Source: Campylobacter ureolyticus
GTDB taxonomy: Bacteria > Campylobacterota > Campylobacteria > Campylobacterales > Campylobacteraceae
Reading direction: 5' to 3'
Assembly: GCF_013372225.1 (NCBI RefSeq)
Contig: NZ_CP053832.1
Location: 558,001 to 622,000, forward strand
DNA: 64,000 nucleotides
Part shown: piece after piece, positions 53,639 through 62,713 of the stretch
Layout: every line of letters starts with the position of its first letter
Numbering within the stretch: the first letter of the stretch is position 1
Program-made: the position numbers and the translations under genes
Notes under the pieces: model-generated
Told to the model about the DNA's origin: nothing
Databases searched by the model: none
What the model saw: the letters and a program-made list of their open reading frames with translations, nothing else

Positions 53639-54946
53639 ATGAGTAAAACTCAGCTATATTATGCTAAGCAAGGCATTATCACAGAAGCTATGAAATTTGT
53701 AGCCAAAAAAGAAAATCTTAGTGAAGAGATTATTAGAAACGAAATTGAAAAAGGACATCTTATAATACCTGCAAATATTAATCATACAAATTTACAACCG
53801 ATGGGTATAGGAAGTGCTTTAAAGTGCAAGGTTAATGCTAATATAGGCTCATCAGGTTTAAATAGTAGCATAGATGAAGAAATAGAAAAATTAAATATAT
53901 CTATTAAATATGGTGCAGATACTGTTATGGATCTTTCAACTGGTGGAGATTTAAACGCAATAAGAAAAGCCATTATCAATGCCTCGAGTGTTCCTATTGG
54001 CACTGTTCCAATATATCAAATGGTTCATGATATAAAAGATATAAAAATGCTTGATAAAAATACAATACTCCAGACATTAAAAACACAAGCAGAGCAGGGC
54101 GTTAGTTATTTTACAATTCATTGTGGGTTTAAGTCAGAATTTATGCCATTAGTTGCAAAGAGAAAAATGGGTATAGTAAGTAGAGGTGGTAGTTTAACAG
54201 CTTCTTGGATGATGCATCACCATAAGCAAAATCCTTTTTATGAATTATTTGATGAGATATGCGAAATTTGTGCTAAATATGATGTGTCTTTATCGCTAGG
54301 AGATGGTTTAAGGCCAGGATGTCTTTATGACGCAACTGATGAAGCTCAAATAAGCGAGCTTAAAGTTTTAGGTGAGTTAGCAAAAAGAGCTTATGATAAT
54401 GATGTTCAAGTCATGATAGAAGGACCTGGGCATATTCCTTTAAATGAAATAGAAAAAAATGTAAAATTGGAGCAAGAGTTTTGTAATAATGCACCTTTTT
54501 ACGTACTTGGACCTTTGGTTACTGACATAGGTGCTGGATATGATCACATAACAAGCGCTATTGGAGGAGCTTTAGCAGCTTATCATGGTGTAAGTATGCT
54601 TTGTTACGTAACACCTAAAGAGCATCTTGGGCTCCCAAATGCTAATGATGTAAGAGAGGGGCTTATAGCTCATAAAATAGCAGCTCATGCAGCCGATATA
54701 GCAAGATCTAGAATTGAAGCTATTGATAGAGACCATGCCATGAGTGATGCAAGATATAATTTTGATTGGAATAAGCAGTTTGAATTAGCACTAGATCCTA
54801 AAAGAGCAAGGGAGTATCATGATGAGAGCTTACCAGAAGAAAGTTTCAAAAATGCTCATTTTTGTTCAATGTGTGGACCAAAATTTTGTGCTTATAAAAT
54901 AAGTAAAGAAGTAGCAGCTAAAAGTTGCGAATACTTTAAAGAGTAA
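53639..54946 (+). CDS. thiC: Phosphomethylpyrimidine synthase ThiC
   Basis: Radical SAM enzyme that rearranges aminoimidazole ribotide to the thiamine pyrimidine. The 435-residue protein has [61 protein letters not shown], and the C-terminal cluster motif CSMCGPKFC. It lacks the long N-terminal extension of E. coli ThiC (631), as usual for many anaerobes. Complements the thiSFGHE operon at 25.7-29.2 kb. Confidence 0.97.
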   Translation: MSKTQLYYAKQGIITEAMKFVAKKENLSEEIIRNEIEKGHLIIPANINHTNLQPMGIGSALKCKVNANIGSSGLNSSIDEEIEKLNISIKYGADTVMDLSTGGDLNAIRKAIINASSVPIGTVPIYQMVHDIKDIKMLDKNTILQTLKTQAEQGVSYFTIHCGFKSEFMPLVAKRKMGIVSRGGSLTASWMMHHHKQNPFYELFDEICEICAKYDVSLSLGDGLRPGCLYDATDEAQISELKVLGELAKRAYDNDVQVMIEGPGHIPLNEIEKNVKLEQEFCNNAPFYVLGPLVTDIGAGYDHITSAIGGALAAYHGVSMLCYVTPKEHLGLPNANDVREGLIAHKIAAHAADIARSRIEAIDRDHAMSDARYNFDWNKQFELALDPKRAREYHDESLPEESFKNAHFCSMCGPKFCAYKISKEVAAKSCEYFKE

Positions 54947-55003
54947 TTTATTCTAATTTTAGTGATATAAGATTTTTAAAGATTAAATTCTATATTTTTT
55001 AAG

Positions 55004-55036
55004 GCTGATAAAATTTAAAATATTTATCAGCTTTTT
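55004..55036. terminator. Terminator between thiC and clpA
   Basis: GCTGATAAA at 55004-55012 pairs with TTTATCAGC at 55023-55031 (nine pairs, ten-base loop), followed by TTTTT. It lies between two convergent genes and can act for thiC and, less well, for clpA. Confidence 0.8.
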
Positions 55037-55041
55037 AATAT

Positions 55042-57180
55042 TTAGTCTAAAAATTCAAACTCAAGTTCATTATTTACTGCATCAATTTTAACAATTCCAC
55101 CATTTTTAAGTTTGCCAAACAAAACCTCTTTGCTTATTTCATCGCTTATTTTAGAAGTTATTATCCTTTTTAAGTTTCTTGCACCAAATTCCGGACTATA
55201 TGAGATGTTTATTAAAAACTCTTTTGCCTCTTTTGATAAATCTATCTTAACATTTTTAAGCTTTTCTTCTAGTTCTTTAACTACTTTATCTACGATTTTT
55301 AGTAAAATTTCATTATTTAAGACATTAAAATTTATAACTTCATCTATTCTATTTCTAAACTCAGGCGAAAAGAAATCTCTTATCGCGGCATTTATTTTAT
55401 AACTTTCATCTTTGGTAAAGCCCATTTGAGGGGCTTCTTTTGTTCCTAAATTCGAAGTCATTATAATAATTGTATTTTTAAAATCAGTTTTTTCGCCACT
55501 ATTATCACTTAAAACTGCATTATCGAAAATTTGTAAAAATATATTTAATAAACTTTGATTTGCTTTTTCTACTTCATCAATTAAAATTACACTATAAGGA
55601 TGTTTTTTAATACTATTTGTAAGAAGTCCACCTTCCTCAAATCCAATATATCCAGGAGGGGAGCCAATAAGTTTTGAAACACTGTGAGATTCCATATATT
55701 CACTCATATCAAATCTTTGAAAATTTACACCTAAATTTAGAGCAAGCTCTTTTGCTAGTTCACTTTTTCCAACACCACTACTTCCTGTAAATAAAAATAC
55801 TCCTATTGGGCTGTTTTCATTTTTAAGCCCAGCATAAGATCTAAAAAGAGCATTGCAAAGTGCATTTATAGCTTCATCTTGTCCAAAAATTCTAGTTTTT
55901 AGTTTTTCATTTAAGTTTTTCAAAACTTCTGTATTATCTTCGCTTTTTACGATATTGCTTATATTTGCGTTTTTAGAAAGCGTTTCTATGATATCATCTT
56001 TTGTAACTTCATAGTCTTTTTTTTCAAGTAGTGAAAATTTAGCTCCAACTTCATCTATTAAATCAATTGCGCTATCAGGTAAGAATTTATCACTTTGGTA
56101 TTTTTTTACTAAATTTATAGCTGTTTTTATAGTCTCATCGCTAAATTTAACATTGTGATGAGCTTCATATTTACTTTTTAAGCCTTGCAAGATTTTAAAA
56201 GTATCATCAATTGATGGTTCGTCGATATCGATTTTTGCAAAGCGTCTAAGAAGGGCTTTATCTTTACTAAAATTTCTAAACTCACTATAAGTTGTTGCTC
56301 CAATGCATGAAATTTCACCCTTTGAAAGAAGTGGTTTTAAGATATTTGCCATATCAAGGCTGCTGTTTCCTGCATCGCCAGTTCCAATAATAGTGTGAAT
56401 TTCATCTATAAATAAAATAGCATCTTTATCTTTTTTTAGCTCATCCATAATATTTTTTAGACGCTCTTCAAAATCTCCTCTATATTTTGTTCCAGCTACT
56501 AAATCAGCACTATTTAAAGCATAAATTGTTTTGTTTTTAAGCTTATTTGGAACTTCACCATTTACTATTTTTAAAGCAATCCCTTCTACAATGGCAGTTT
56601 TTCCAACTCCAGCTTCGCCGACTAATATTGGATTGTTTTTCTTTCTTCTGCAAAGAGTTTGCATAGTTTGGGTTATCTCTTTTTGGCGTCCTATTAAAGG
56701 ATCGATTTTTCCATTTTTTGCAAGCTCGTTTAAGTTAGATGTATATAACGCAAGTAAATTTTCTTTTTTATCATCCTTAGTTTCATTTTCTAAATTTTCA
56801 TTAAAATTAAAAATATTATGATAGTTTAAAACCTTAGCGCAATCACCTTCTTTATCCTCTAAAAGTGTTTTGAAAAACTGCATAGCATCAAAATTAATAT
56901 TTGAGTTGTTTGCTTTATTTAGTATAATTTCAAGTGAGTAGCTAAGAGTTGGTGCTAGGTTTGAGCTAACTTTTGGGTTTGCTTTTGTTATAACTTCTAT
57001 ATGCGTTATTAAATCATTTAAATTTGTATTTTTGCACTCATTTTTAATGAAATTTCTAAGTCCTTCATCATATTTTAAAATTATATATAAAAGGTGCATT
57101 GTTGTTATGTATTCGTGCGAATTACTTTTTGCATAATCACTTGCTTTTTGCAAATAGTATGTAAAAGTATAATCTATCAT
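55042..57180 (-). CDS. clpA: ATP-dependent Clp protease, ATPase subunit ClpA
   Basis: AAA+ unfoldase that feeds ClpP and recognises N-degrons through ClpS. The 712-residue protein has an N-terminal Clp repeat domain (1 to about 140), two AAA+ modules with Walker A GEAGVGKT (about 185) and GSSGVGKS (about 465), Walker B LFIDEIHTIIG and ILIDEVEKAN, and C-terminal FGARNLKR. It lacks the ClpB middle coiled coil. clpS lies 19 bp upstream on the same strand. Confidence 0.95.
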   Translation of the reverse strand: MIDYTFTYYLQKASDYAKSNSHEYITTMHLLYIILKYDEGLRNFIKNECKNTNLNDLITHIEVITKANPKVSSNLAPTLSYSLEIILNKANNSNINFDAMQFFKTLLEDKEGDCAKVLNYHNIFNFNENLENETKDDKKENLLALYTSNLNELAKNGKIDPLIGRQKEITQTMQTLCRRKKNNPILVGEAGVGKTAIVEGIALKIVNGEVPNKLKNKTIYALNSADLVAGTKYRGDFEERLKNIMDELKKDKDAILFIDEIHTIIGTGDAGNSSLDMANILKPLLSKGEISCIGATTYSEFRNFSKDKALLRRFAKIDIDEPSIDDTFKILQGLKSKYEAHHNVKFSDETIKTAINLVKKYQSDKFLPDSAIDLIDEVGAKFSLLEKKDYEVTKDDIIETLSKNANISNIVKSEDNTEVLKNLNEKLKTRIFGQDEAINALCNALFRSYAGLKNENSPIGVFLFTGSSGVGKSELAKELALNLGVNFQRFDMSEYMESHSVSKLIGSPPGYIGFEEGGLLTNSIKKHPYSVILIDEVEKANQSLLNIFLQIFDNAVLSDNSGEKTDFKNTIIIMTSNLGTKEAPQMGFTKDESYKINAAIRDFFSPEFRNRIDEVINFNVLNNEILLKIVDKVVKELEEKLKNVKIDLSKEAKEFLINISYSPEFGARNLKRIITSKISDEISKEVLFGKLKNGGIVKIDAVNNELEFEFLD

Positions 57181-57199
57181 TTTTCTCTCTTTTTATTTA

Positions 57200-57511
57200 T
57201 TATCTTTTTTCTTTTACTGTGCATTTTAGTGGGAAATTTGCCACTTTTGATGCCATTAAAACCTCATTTTGTTTTGTTAGGGCGATTTCTTTTGTGTATG
57301 TTCCACAAACTGCAAGTCCTTGGTTGTGAATTTTAAGCATCAAATTCACTGCCTCATCCGTGCTTTTATTAAAAATTTGCACGACGATATCAACTACAAA
57401 ATCCATTGTTGTTTTATCATCATTGTGTAAAATCACATCATATAAAGTTGGAAAAAATAACTCTTTTTTATCTTTTGTTTCTACAACTTCATTAGTTTTT
57501 ACTTCTTGCAT
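57200..57511 (-). CDS. clpS: ClpS N-degron adaptor
   Basis: Binds proteins with N-terminal Leu, Phe, Tyr or Trp and presents them to ClpA. The product has a flexible N-terminus, YDVILHNDDKTTMDFVVDIV (typical ClpS fold start with the ligand-site acidic residues), AVNLMLKIHNQGLAVCGTYT with the conserved His and Gly. ATG at 57511 (103 residues) is preferred; an upstream ATG at 57532 gives 110 residues and a 41-base overlap with the tlpA-like gene. Confidence 0.93.
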   Translation of the reverse strand: MQEVKTNEVVETKDKKELFFPTLYDVILHNDDKTTMDFVVDIVVQIFNKSTDEAVNLMLKIHNQGLAVCGTYTKEIALTKQNEVLMASKVANFPLKCTVKEKR

Positions 57512-58118
57512 TGTTAATTCTTTCAAAATCATCTTTTAAAACACTTGTGCTTATTGCACCATTGTAGTAGTATTCACCTGCTGGATTGTTGAAATTTGAT
57601 AGCTTTTCAAGCTCTCCATTTTGGTTATACATAACTTTAAATGGCACTGTTAGGCTTCTTTGATAGTTTAAATCAGATAAAATTTGATTAATTATTTCCT
57701 CATTTGGGTTTTTATCGGAATTTGCTATAAAATAATATGCATTATATTTTTTAGTAAAATTTTCCATTATATACTCATCACTTACTTCTTCAAAATGAAT
57801 TAGTCCAATCATCATAAAGTCATCTTTATTATTTAGTTGAAAATCCATTAAATGTGGAGCTTCTGTTTGGCAAGGCTTACAAAATGTTCCAAATATATCT
57901 ATCATCAAAAGTTTATTTTCGCCATCAAGCTTAAAACCTTTTTTAGTTCTTACAATGGTTACTTCTTTTCCTAAAGTGTTTTTTAAAGTTATTTTTTCAC
58001 CAACTTTAAAATAGCTTTTATTTTGAGATATTGAGATATTTTCTTGTTTTTGCTCTTTTTCATTTGAACAACCAAATATTAAAAATGCTGTCAGTAGTGT
58101 TAATAAATACTTTTTCAT
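57492..58118 (-). CDS. tlpA: TlpA-like thioredoxin-fold lipoprotein
   Basis: Periplasm-facing thiol reductase, possibly involved in cytochrome c maturation or general disulfide handling. The 208-residue protein has a lipobox IFGC (Cys17) and a TlpA/ResA-type domain with active site GTFCKPC (Cys80, Cys83) and a late cis-Pro region (LTVPFKVMY). C. jejuni carries a tlpA homologue next to clpS, as I recall. Ribosome site AAAGGAAAA. Confidence 0.9.
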   Translation of the reverse strand: MKKYLLTLLTAFLIFGCSNEKEQKQENISISQNKSYFKVGEKITLKNTLGKEVTIVRTKKGFKLDGENKLLMIDIFGTFCKPCQTEAPHLMDFQLNNKDDFMMIGLIHFEEVSDEYIMENFTKKYNAYYFIANSDKNPNEEIINQILSDLNYQRSLTVPFKVMYNQNGELEKLSNFNNPAGEYYYNGAISTSVLKDDFERINNARSKN

Positions 58119-58131
58119 AATTTTTCCTTTT

Positions 58132-58596
58132 TTAAATTTTACCTTTTTTAAAATTTGCCATTGCCATTTTTGCCTCTTTATCGGCAGTTTTTCTCTTTAA
58201 AGTTTCTCTTTTATCATGCAAAGTTTTTCCTTTTGCAATAGCAATTTGAGCTTTTATTATATTTTTATTATTTAAATAAAGCAATAACGCAACTATTGTA
58301 AGCCCATCTTTTGTTACCATACCAAGAAGTTTATCGATTTGATATCTATGCATCAAAAGTTTTCTAGGAGCTTTTTCATCTGGCTTATAGTATGGATTTG
58401 TTGTATTTAAATGACTAATATGTGCATTTAGTAAAAAAAGCTCACCTTTTATAATTCTTACAAAGCTATCTTTAAGGTTTGCTCTGCCAGCTCTTAAAGC
58501 TTTTACTTCGCTGCCTTTTAGTGCGACACCAGCTTCAAATTTTTCTAAAATTTCATAGTCAAAAAAAGCTTTTTTGTTTTTTGCTAATACTTTCAA
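58132..58596 (-). CDS. smpB: tmRNA-binding protein SmpB
   Basis: Binds tmRNA and delivers it to stalled ribosomes. The 154-residue protein has [21 protein letters not shown] (family start), [48 protein letters not shown] and [17 protein letters not shown]. Length and tail normal. It is 2 bp after ispE on the same strand. Confidence 0.97.
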   Translation of the reverse strand: MKVLAKNKKAFFDYEILEKFEAGVALKGSEVKALRAGRANLKDSFVRIIKGELFLLNAHISHLNTTNPYYKPDEKAPRKLLMHRYQIDKLLGMVTKDGLTIVALLLYLNNKNIIKAQIAIAKGKTLHDKRETLKRKTADKEAKMAMANFKKGKI

Positions 58597-58598
58597 AT

Positions 58599-59363
58599 TT
58601 ATCCTTTTATCCTAAAATAACTGCTCCCACTCCCGCTTAAAAACTCATTTTCTTTTAACTTAAAATTTAGATTTATAGCTTGAAATGGAGCTAAAAGATC
58701 GTTTAGTTCATAATTTTTATATTTTTTTAAAATCTCTTTTGTTGATAGATTTTTTAATTTTTTGGCTAAATTTAAATCGATCTTATTCATAAAATCAGCT
58801 CTAAATTTAGCATAAATTTCAGGCGTTGAGGCAAAAATACTTGGTGTAAATACTTCTAAATTTGGAATATCATCATTAAAATTTTCTACTATTTCGCCAA
58901 CGCCACTTACATTTGCACTTTCAAACTCAGTTATAAAAAAAGCCACATCGCTTCCAGTATTTTTTGAAATTTCGATTAACTCTTTTTTTGAAAAGTTTAA
59001 ATTTAGGGTTTGATTTGTTAAATTTAAAAATGCCGCAGCATTTGAGCTGCCGCCCCCAAGTCCTGCACCCATCGGAATATTTTTTTCTAAAATCACCTTA
59101 TGAGTTTTAAAAAAATCAGAAATTTTATCTTTAAATTTTGTTTTTAAAAGCTCTTTAAAAGCTTTATTTATAATATTTTCTCCATCAATTTTAATATTTG
59201 ATATTATATCTAAATCTTCGCCGCTGTTTTGAAACTCTGACTTTTCAAAGCAAATTTTATCAAAAAGACTTTTATATAAGATAAAGCGTGATGAAATTTC
59301 GTGGTAATTTCCTCTTGTTCCGGTTATCTTTAAAAAAATATTAAGTTTTGCGTAACTTTTCAA
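58599..59363 (-). CDS. ispE: 4-diphosphocytidyl-2-C-methylerythritol kinase
   Basis: GHMP kinase of the MEP isoprenoid pathway; with ispDF at 20.6-21.8 kb, three MEP steps are in this window. The 254-residue protein has [21 protein letters not shown] (family start) and the ATP loop [17 protein letters not shown] at about 96-112, and a C-terminal SGSGSSYF. It overlaps truB by four bases; relatives have csrA between them. Confidence 0.95.
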   Translation of the reverse strand: MKSYAKLNIFLKITGTRGNYHEISSRFILYKSLFDKICFEKSEFQNSGEDLDIISNIKIDGENIINKAFKELLKTKFKDKISDFFKTHKVILEKNIPMGAGLGGGSSNAAAFLNLTNQTLNLNFSKKELIEISKNTGSDVAFFITEFESANVSGVGEIVENFNDDIPNLEVFTPSIFASTPEIYAKFRADFMNKIDLNLAKKLKNLSTKEILKKYKNYELNDLLAPFQAINLNFKLKENEFLSGSGSSYFRIKG

Positions 59364-60178
59364 ATTTTTATCCTATTCCAAAGATATTTTACTTGGTTAT
59401 TTTCTATCTGTACAATGGAGTAGAATTCGCCTAAATTTAGCAAATACTCACCATTATCTATAAATTTAAGATTTTTAAAATTTAGCTTTTTACCTAAAAT
59501 CAGATCATTTAAATCGCCTAAATAAAAGTTTTCTTTTAAATTTAAATATTCAAATGGATTTAAAAATTTTTCATTTTCATATTTAAATTTTCCTTCACTT
59601 ACTCTATTTAAAGCACTTAGGGTGATATCGCATCCAAGTTTTATACTAAAAAGTTCGGCATAACTTCTTATATAAGCTCCTTCGCTGACACTTAAAAGAA
59701 TGGTTAAAAAAGGGTGTGAATAATTTATTATTTTAGACTCATAAATATTCATTTTACACTCTTTAAGTTCAAACTCTTCATCATTTCTAGCCATCTCATA
59801 GGCTCTTTTTCCATTAATTTTTTTAGCTGAAAACTTAGGCGGCGTGTATGTTAACTCTCCTTGTAAATTTTTTACTATCATTTCAATAATTGATTTATCA
59901 AATAAAGAGATATTTTTAATACTTTGTATATTCTCATTATCTAAACTTTTACTTTTTGCTCCAAGCCAAAGTGTTGCTTTATAAATTTTTGGAGTCTTAT
60001 TTAAAAATCTAAAAAATTTTGTATAATCACCAAACGCAATTATCAAACTTCCACTTGCAAATGGATCTAGGGTGCCTGAAAAACCTGCTTTTTTAACGCC
60101 GTATTTTCTTTTTAATTTGCTAAGAAAAAAATTTGATGAAATTCCTATTGGCTTATTTGCAACAAATAAAGCATTCAT
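59360..60178 (-). CDS. truB: tRNA pseudouridine-55 synthase
   Basis: Makes pseudouridine 55 in the T-loop of tRNAs. The 272-residue protein has NALFVANKPIGISSN, the catalytic segment AGFSGTLDPFASGSLIIAFG with the Asp at about residue 38, KIYKATLWLG and YEMARNDEEFEL, and a C-terminal extension. Its ATG overlaps the uvrD stop by four bases and its stop overlaps ispE by four, so the genes are coupled. Confidence 0.96.
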   Translation of the reverse strand: MNALFVANKPIGISSNFFLSKLKRKYGVKKAGFSGTLDPFASGSLIIAFGDYTKFFRFLNKTPKIYKATLWLGAKSKSLDNENIQSIKNISLFDKSIIEMIVKNLQGELTYTPPKFSAKKINGKRAYEMARNDEEFELKECKMNIYESKIINYSHPFLTILLSVSEGAYIRSYAELFSIKLGCDITLSALNRVSEGKFKYENEKFLNPFEYLNLKENFYLGDLNDLILGKKLNFKNLKFIDNGEYLLNLGEFYSIVQIENNQVKYLWNRIKI

Positions 60179-62232
60179 ACTACTTTTTCCACAAAACTCG
60201 ATATTATATCTCTGTGAATCCCACCAAAATTTATACTAAGTTTGAGTTCATTTTTATATTCACCAACATTTGTAACGCGACCAATTCCAAAAAGTTTATG
60301 TTTTACTAAATCACCTTTTTTAAAATTAGTACTTTTTTCAAACACTAATGCGCTTTCACAAAGCCCAGCTTCACTTAAAAACCTACTTTTATCAAGATTT
60401 TGTCTTTTTCCTTTATAAAACCTTGAGTTAGAATAGCTTAAAGTTAGTGTTTTTTTAGCTCTTGTTATTGCCACATAAGCAAGTCTTCTTTCTTCTTCAA
60501 TATCAGTGTGATCTCCAATTAAAGGGAAAAATCCCTCCTCCATCCCTATTACAAAAAGATGGTTAAATTCTAAGCCTTTGCTTGCGTGAACGCTCATTAT
60601 ACTAATGCCATCTTCACTTATGTTATCTTGCTCGCTTTGAAGACTTAGTTCGTTTAAAAACTCTTCTAGGTCAAAATTTGGTTCATTTACAAGTGCATCT
60701 TTAAGCATTGCTAAAAACTCATCGATATTGGCTATTTTATCATCACCTTCTGGGAGTTCTTTGTAAAATTCTTTAAGTTTAAAAGTTTCATCAAGTTCGT
60801 TAATAATATCATAAAAATTATCTTTTTCTTTTAGCTCTAAAATATCTTCATATAATTGTGTAAGCATTAATTGTGATTTTTTACCTAGATTTGAAGTATT
60901 ATTTAAAGTTTCAAATAATGGTAAATTTTGATTTTTTGCAATATTTTCAAGTTTTTCAAGAGAAGCTGCACCAACGCCTCTTTTTGGGCGATTTATAATC
61001 CTTCTTAGTGAAAAATCATCATTTGGATTTAAAATAAGTCTTATATAGCTTATCATATCTTTTATCTCAGCTCTTTCATAAAACTTCATTCCGCCAACCA
61101 TTTTATATGGAATTCTTGCTTTTGTTAAGCCATCTTCCAAAGCTCTTGATAGAGCATTTACTCTATATAAAACTGCGATATTTTTAAGCTCTTCGCCGCT
61201 GTTTATAAGTTTTTTTATAGCATTTGAAATTTTATTTGTTTCGTAGTTTTCATCTTCGCTTTCCATTAAAGTTACTTCTTCGCCTTTTTCTTTTGTTCCG
61301 ATTAATTTTTTACCAAGGCGGTTTTGATTGCAGTCAATTAAGTTATTTGCTGTATTTAGTATATTTTGAGTGGAGCGATAGTTATTTTCAAGTTTTATTA
61401 AAGTAACATTTTTAAACTGGTCTTTGAAATTTAAAATATTTTCAACTCTTGCGCCACGCCAGCCATAAATGCTTTGATCATCATCTCCTACAACGCATAA
61501 ATTTTCATGCATTAAACAAAGTTTTTCTAAAAGTTTAAATTGCAATTCGTTTGTATCTTGATACTCATCTACCATTATATATCTATATTTTTGTGAAATT
61601 TCTTCGCAAAGTGTTCTATTTTTAGCTAAAATTTTATATGGGAGTCCAAGTAAATCATCAAAATCAACTAAATTTTCATTTTTTAATGTATCCTCATACT
61701 CTTTATAAACTTTTGCAACTTTTTGATAAAATCCACTTTCTTTTTTAGCATAATCATTTATTAATGTTGAATTATTTAAAGCATCTTCAACGCTTACAAG
61801 AGAGTTTTTCATTTTTGAAATTTCATTTGCTAAAACCGAAGTTGATAGATCACTTTGAAATTTTTTAATGATTTTTTTCTTATCATCTGTATCAATTATG
61901 ACAAAGTTGTTTTTTCTTTTTAACTCACTCATGTAAAATTTCAAAAATAAAAGTCCAAATTTATGAAATGTGCAAAGCAGTGGATAAGCATCAAGTTTTG
62001 TTTTATTTATAAGATTTAAGGCTCTATTTCTCATCTCAAGAGCTGCTTTATTTGTAAAAGTAAGTGTTAAGGTTGAGTCTACAGGAATTCCTTGAGATAT
62101 AAGATATGCAAGGCGAGAAGTTATAGTTTTTGTTTTTCCACTTCCAGCTCCAGCTAAAATAAGCATTGCTCCATCAATGTGTGTTGCTGCTTTTTTTTGT
62201 TCTTCGTTAAGTCCTTGTAAAATACTTTGCAA
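60175..62232 (-). CDS. uvrD: UvrD/Rep-family DNA helicase
   Basis: Superfamily 1A 3'-5' helicase for repair and replication restart. Motifs: Walker A LAGAGSGKTKTITSRLAYLI, TLTFTNKAALEMR, motif II VDEYQDTNELQ, VVGDDDQSIYGWRGA, LENNYRSTQNIL, and motif VI YVAITRAKKTLTLSYS; a C-terminal KGDLVKHKLFGIGRV Tudor-like tail. TTG at 62232 is preferred over ATG at 62259 because a perfect GGAGGA lies four bases before it; upstream ATGs have no ribosome site. This gives about 685 residues. Confidence 0.93.
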   Translation of the reverse strand: MQSILQGLNEEQKKAATHIDGAMLILAGAGSGKTKTITSRLAYLISQGIPVDSTLTLTFTNKAALEMRNRALNLINKTKLDAYPLLCTFHKFGLLFLKFYMSELKRKNNFVIIDTDDKKKIIKKFQSDLSTSVLANEISKMKNSLVSVEDALNNSTLINDYAKKESGFYQKVAKVYKEYEDTLKNENLVDFDDLLGLPYKILAKNRTLCEEISQKYRYIMVDEYQDTNELQFKLLEKLCLMHENLCVVGDDDQSIYGWRGARVENILNFKDQFKNVTLIKLENNYRSTQNILNTANNLIDCNQNRLGKKLIGTKEKGEEVTLMESEDENYETNKISNAIKKLINSGEELKNIAVLYRVNALSRALEDGLTKARIPYKMVGGMKFYERAEIKDMISYIRLILNPNDDFSLRRIINRPKRGVGAASLEKLENIAKNQNLPLFETLNNTSNLGKKSQLMLTQLYEDILELKEKDNFYDIINELDETFKLKEFYKELPEGDDKIANIDEFLAMLKDALVNEPNFDLEEFLNELSLQSEQDNISEDGISIMSVHASKGLEFNHLFVIGMEEGFFPLIGDHTDIEEERRLAYVAITRAKKTLTLSYSNSRFYKGKRQNLDKSRFLSEAGLCESALVFEKSTNFKKGDLVKHKLFGIGRVTNVGEYKNELKLSINFGGIHRDIISSFVEKVV

Positions 62233-62293
62233 TGATTCCTCCATATATAAAACTTTCATTTTATCAAAAATAACTTACAATAAGGTTTTTTAT

Positions 62294-62704
62294 CTATTTG
62301 CTTGAAAATATTTTTTTTGATTTTGCTCTTTTATCCTCTTCATCGTCTTTTTTTTCTTGAATTGATAGGTTTATAAAAATTGGTTGATTTTTTAAATTTA
62401 TTTGTATTATGTCACTCAAAGGCACACTTAGAGTTGAGGCGAAATTTTCATTTCCAAAACCAGCTTCAAATATTAAAAAATCATCCTCTAAAAATGCACT
62501 TTCTAAAGTATAATTACCAAGTTCAAACATTATTAAATTTGAAAAATTATCACTTATTTCTTTTGGTAGCTCTGGGTTAAATTTAACATTTTTTAAATTT
62601 ACAACTATGTTAAATCCACGATTTCTTTCAAGTAAATACTCTAGGCATTCTTTTGCATGATTTTTCATTAAATCAAAAAAAGCACTATCTTTTAAAATAT
62701 TCAT
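62294..62704 (-). CDS. Unknown protein with SspB-like pattern
   Basis: The 136-residue protein has a helical N-terminus and a beta-rich core (about residues 30-115) with VNLKNVKFNPELPKEI, then LIMFELGNYTLESAFLEDD, FLIFEAGFGNENFASTLSV and PLSDIIQINLKNQPIFINL, and a charged, flexible C-terminus (KKDDEEDKRAKSKK). The strand order and VPLSDI step resemble SspB, the ClpXP adaptor for tmRNA-tagged proteins. No statistics were run, so this is a hypothesis. It lies between pepF and uvrD, as I recall for C. jejuni. Confidence 0.8.
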   Translation of the reverse strand: MNILKDSAFFDLMKNHAKECLEYLLERNRGFNIVVNLKNVKFNPELPKEISDNFSNLIMFELGNYTLESAFLEDDFLIFEAGFGNENFASTLSVPLSDIIQINLKNQPIFINLSIQEKKDDEEDKRAKSKKIFSSK

Positions 62705-62713
62705 TTTAGCTCC

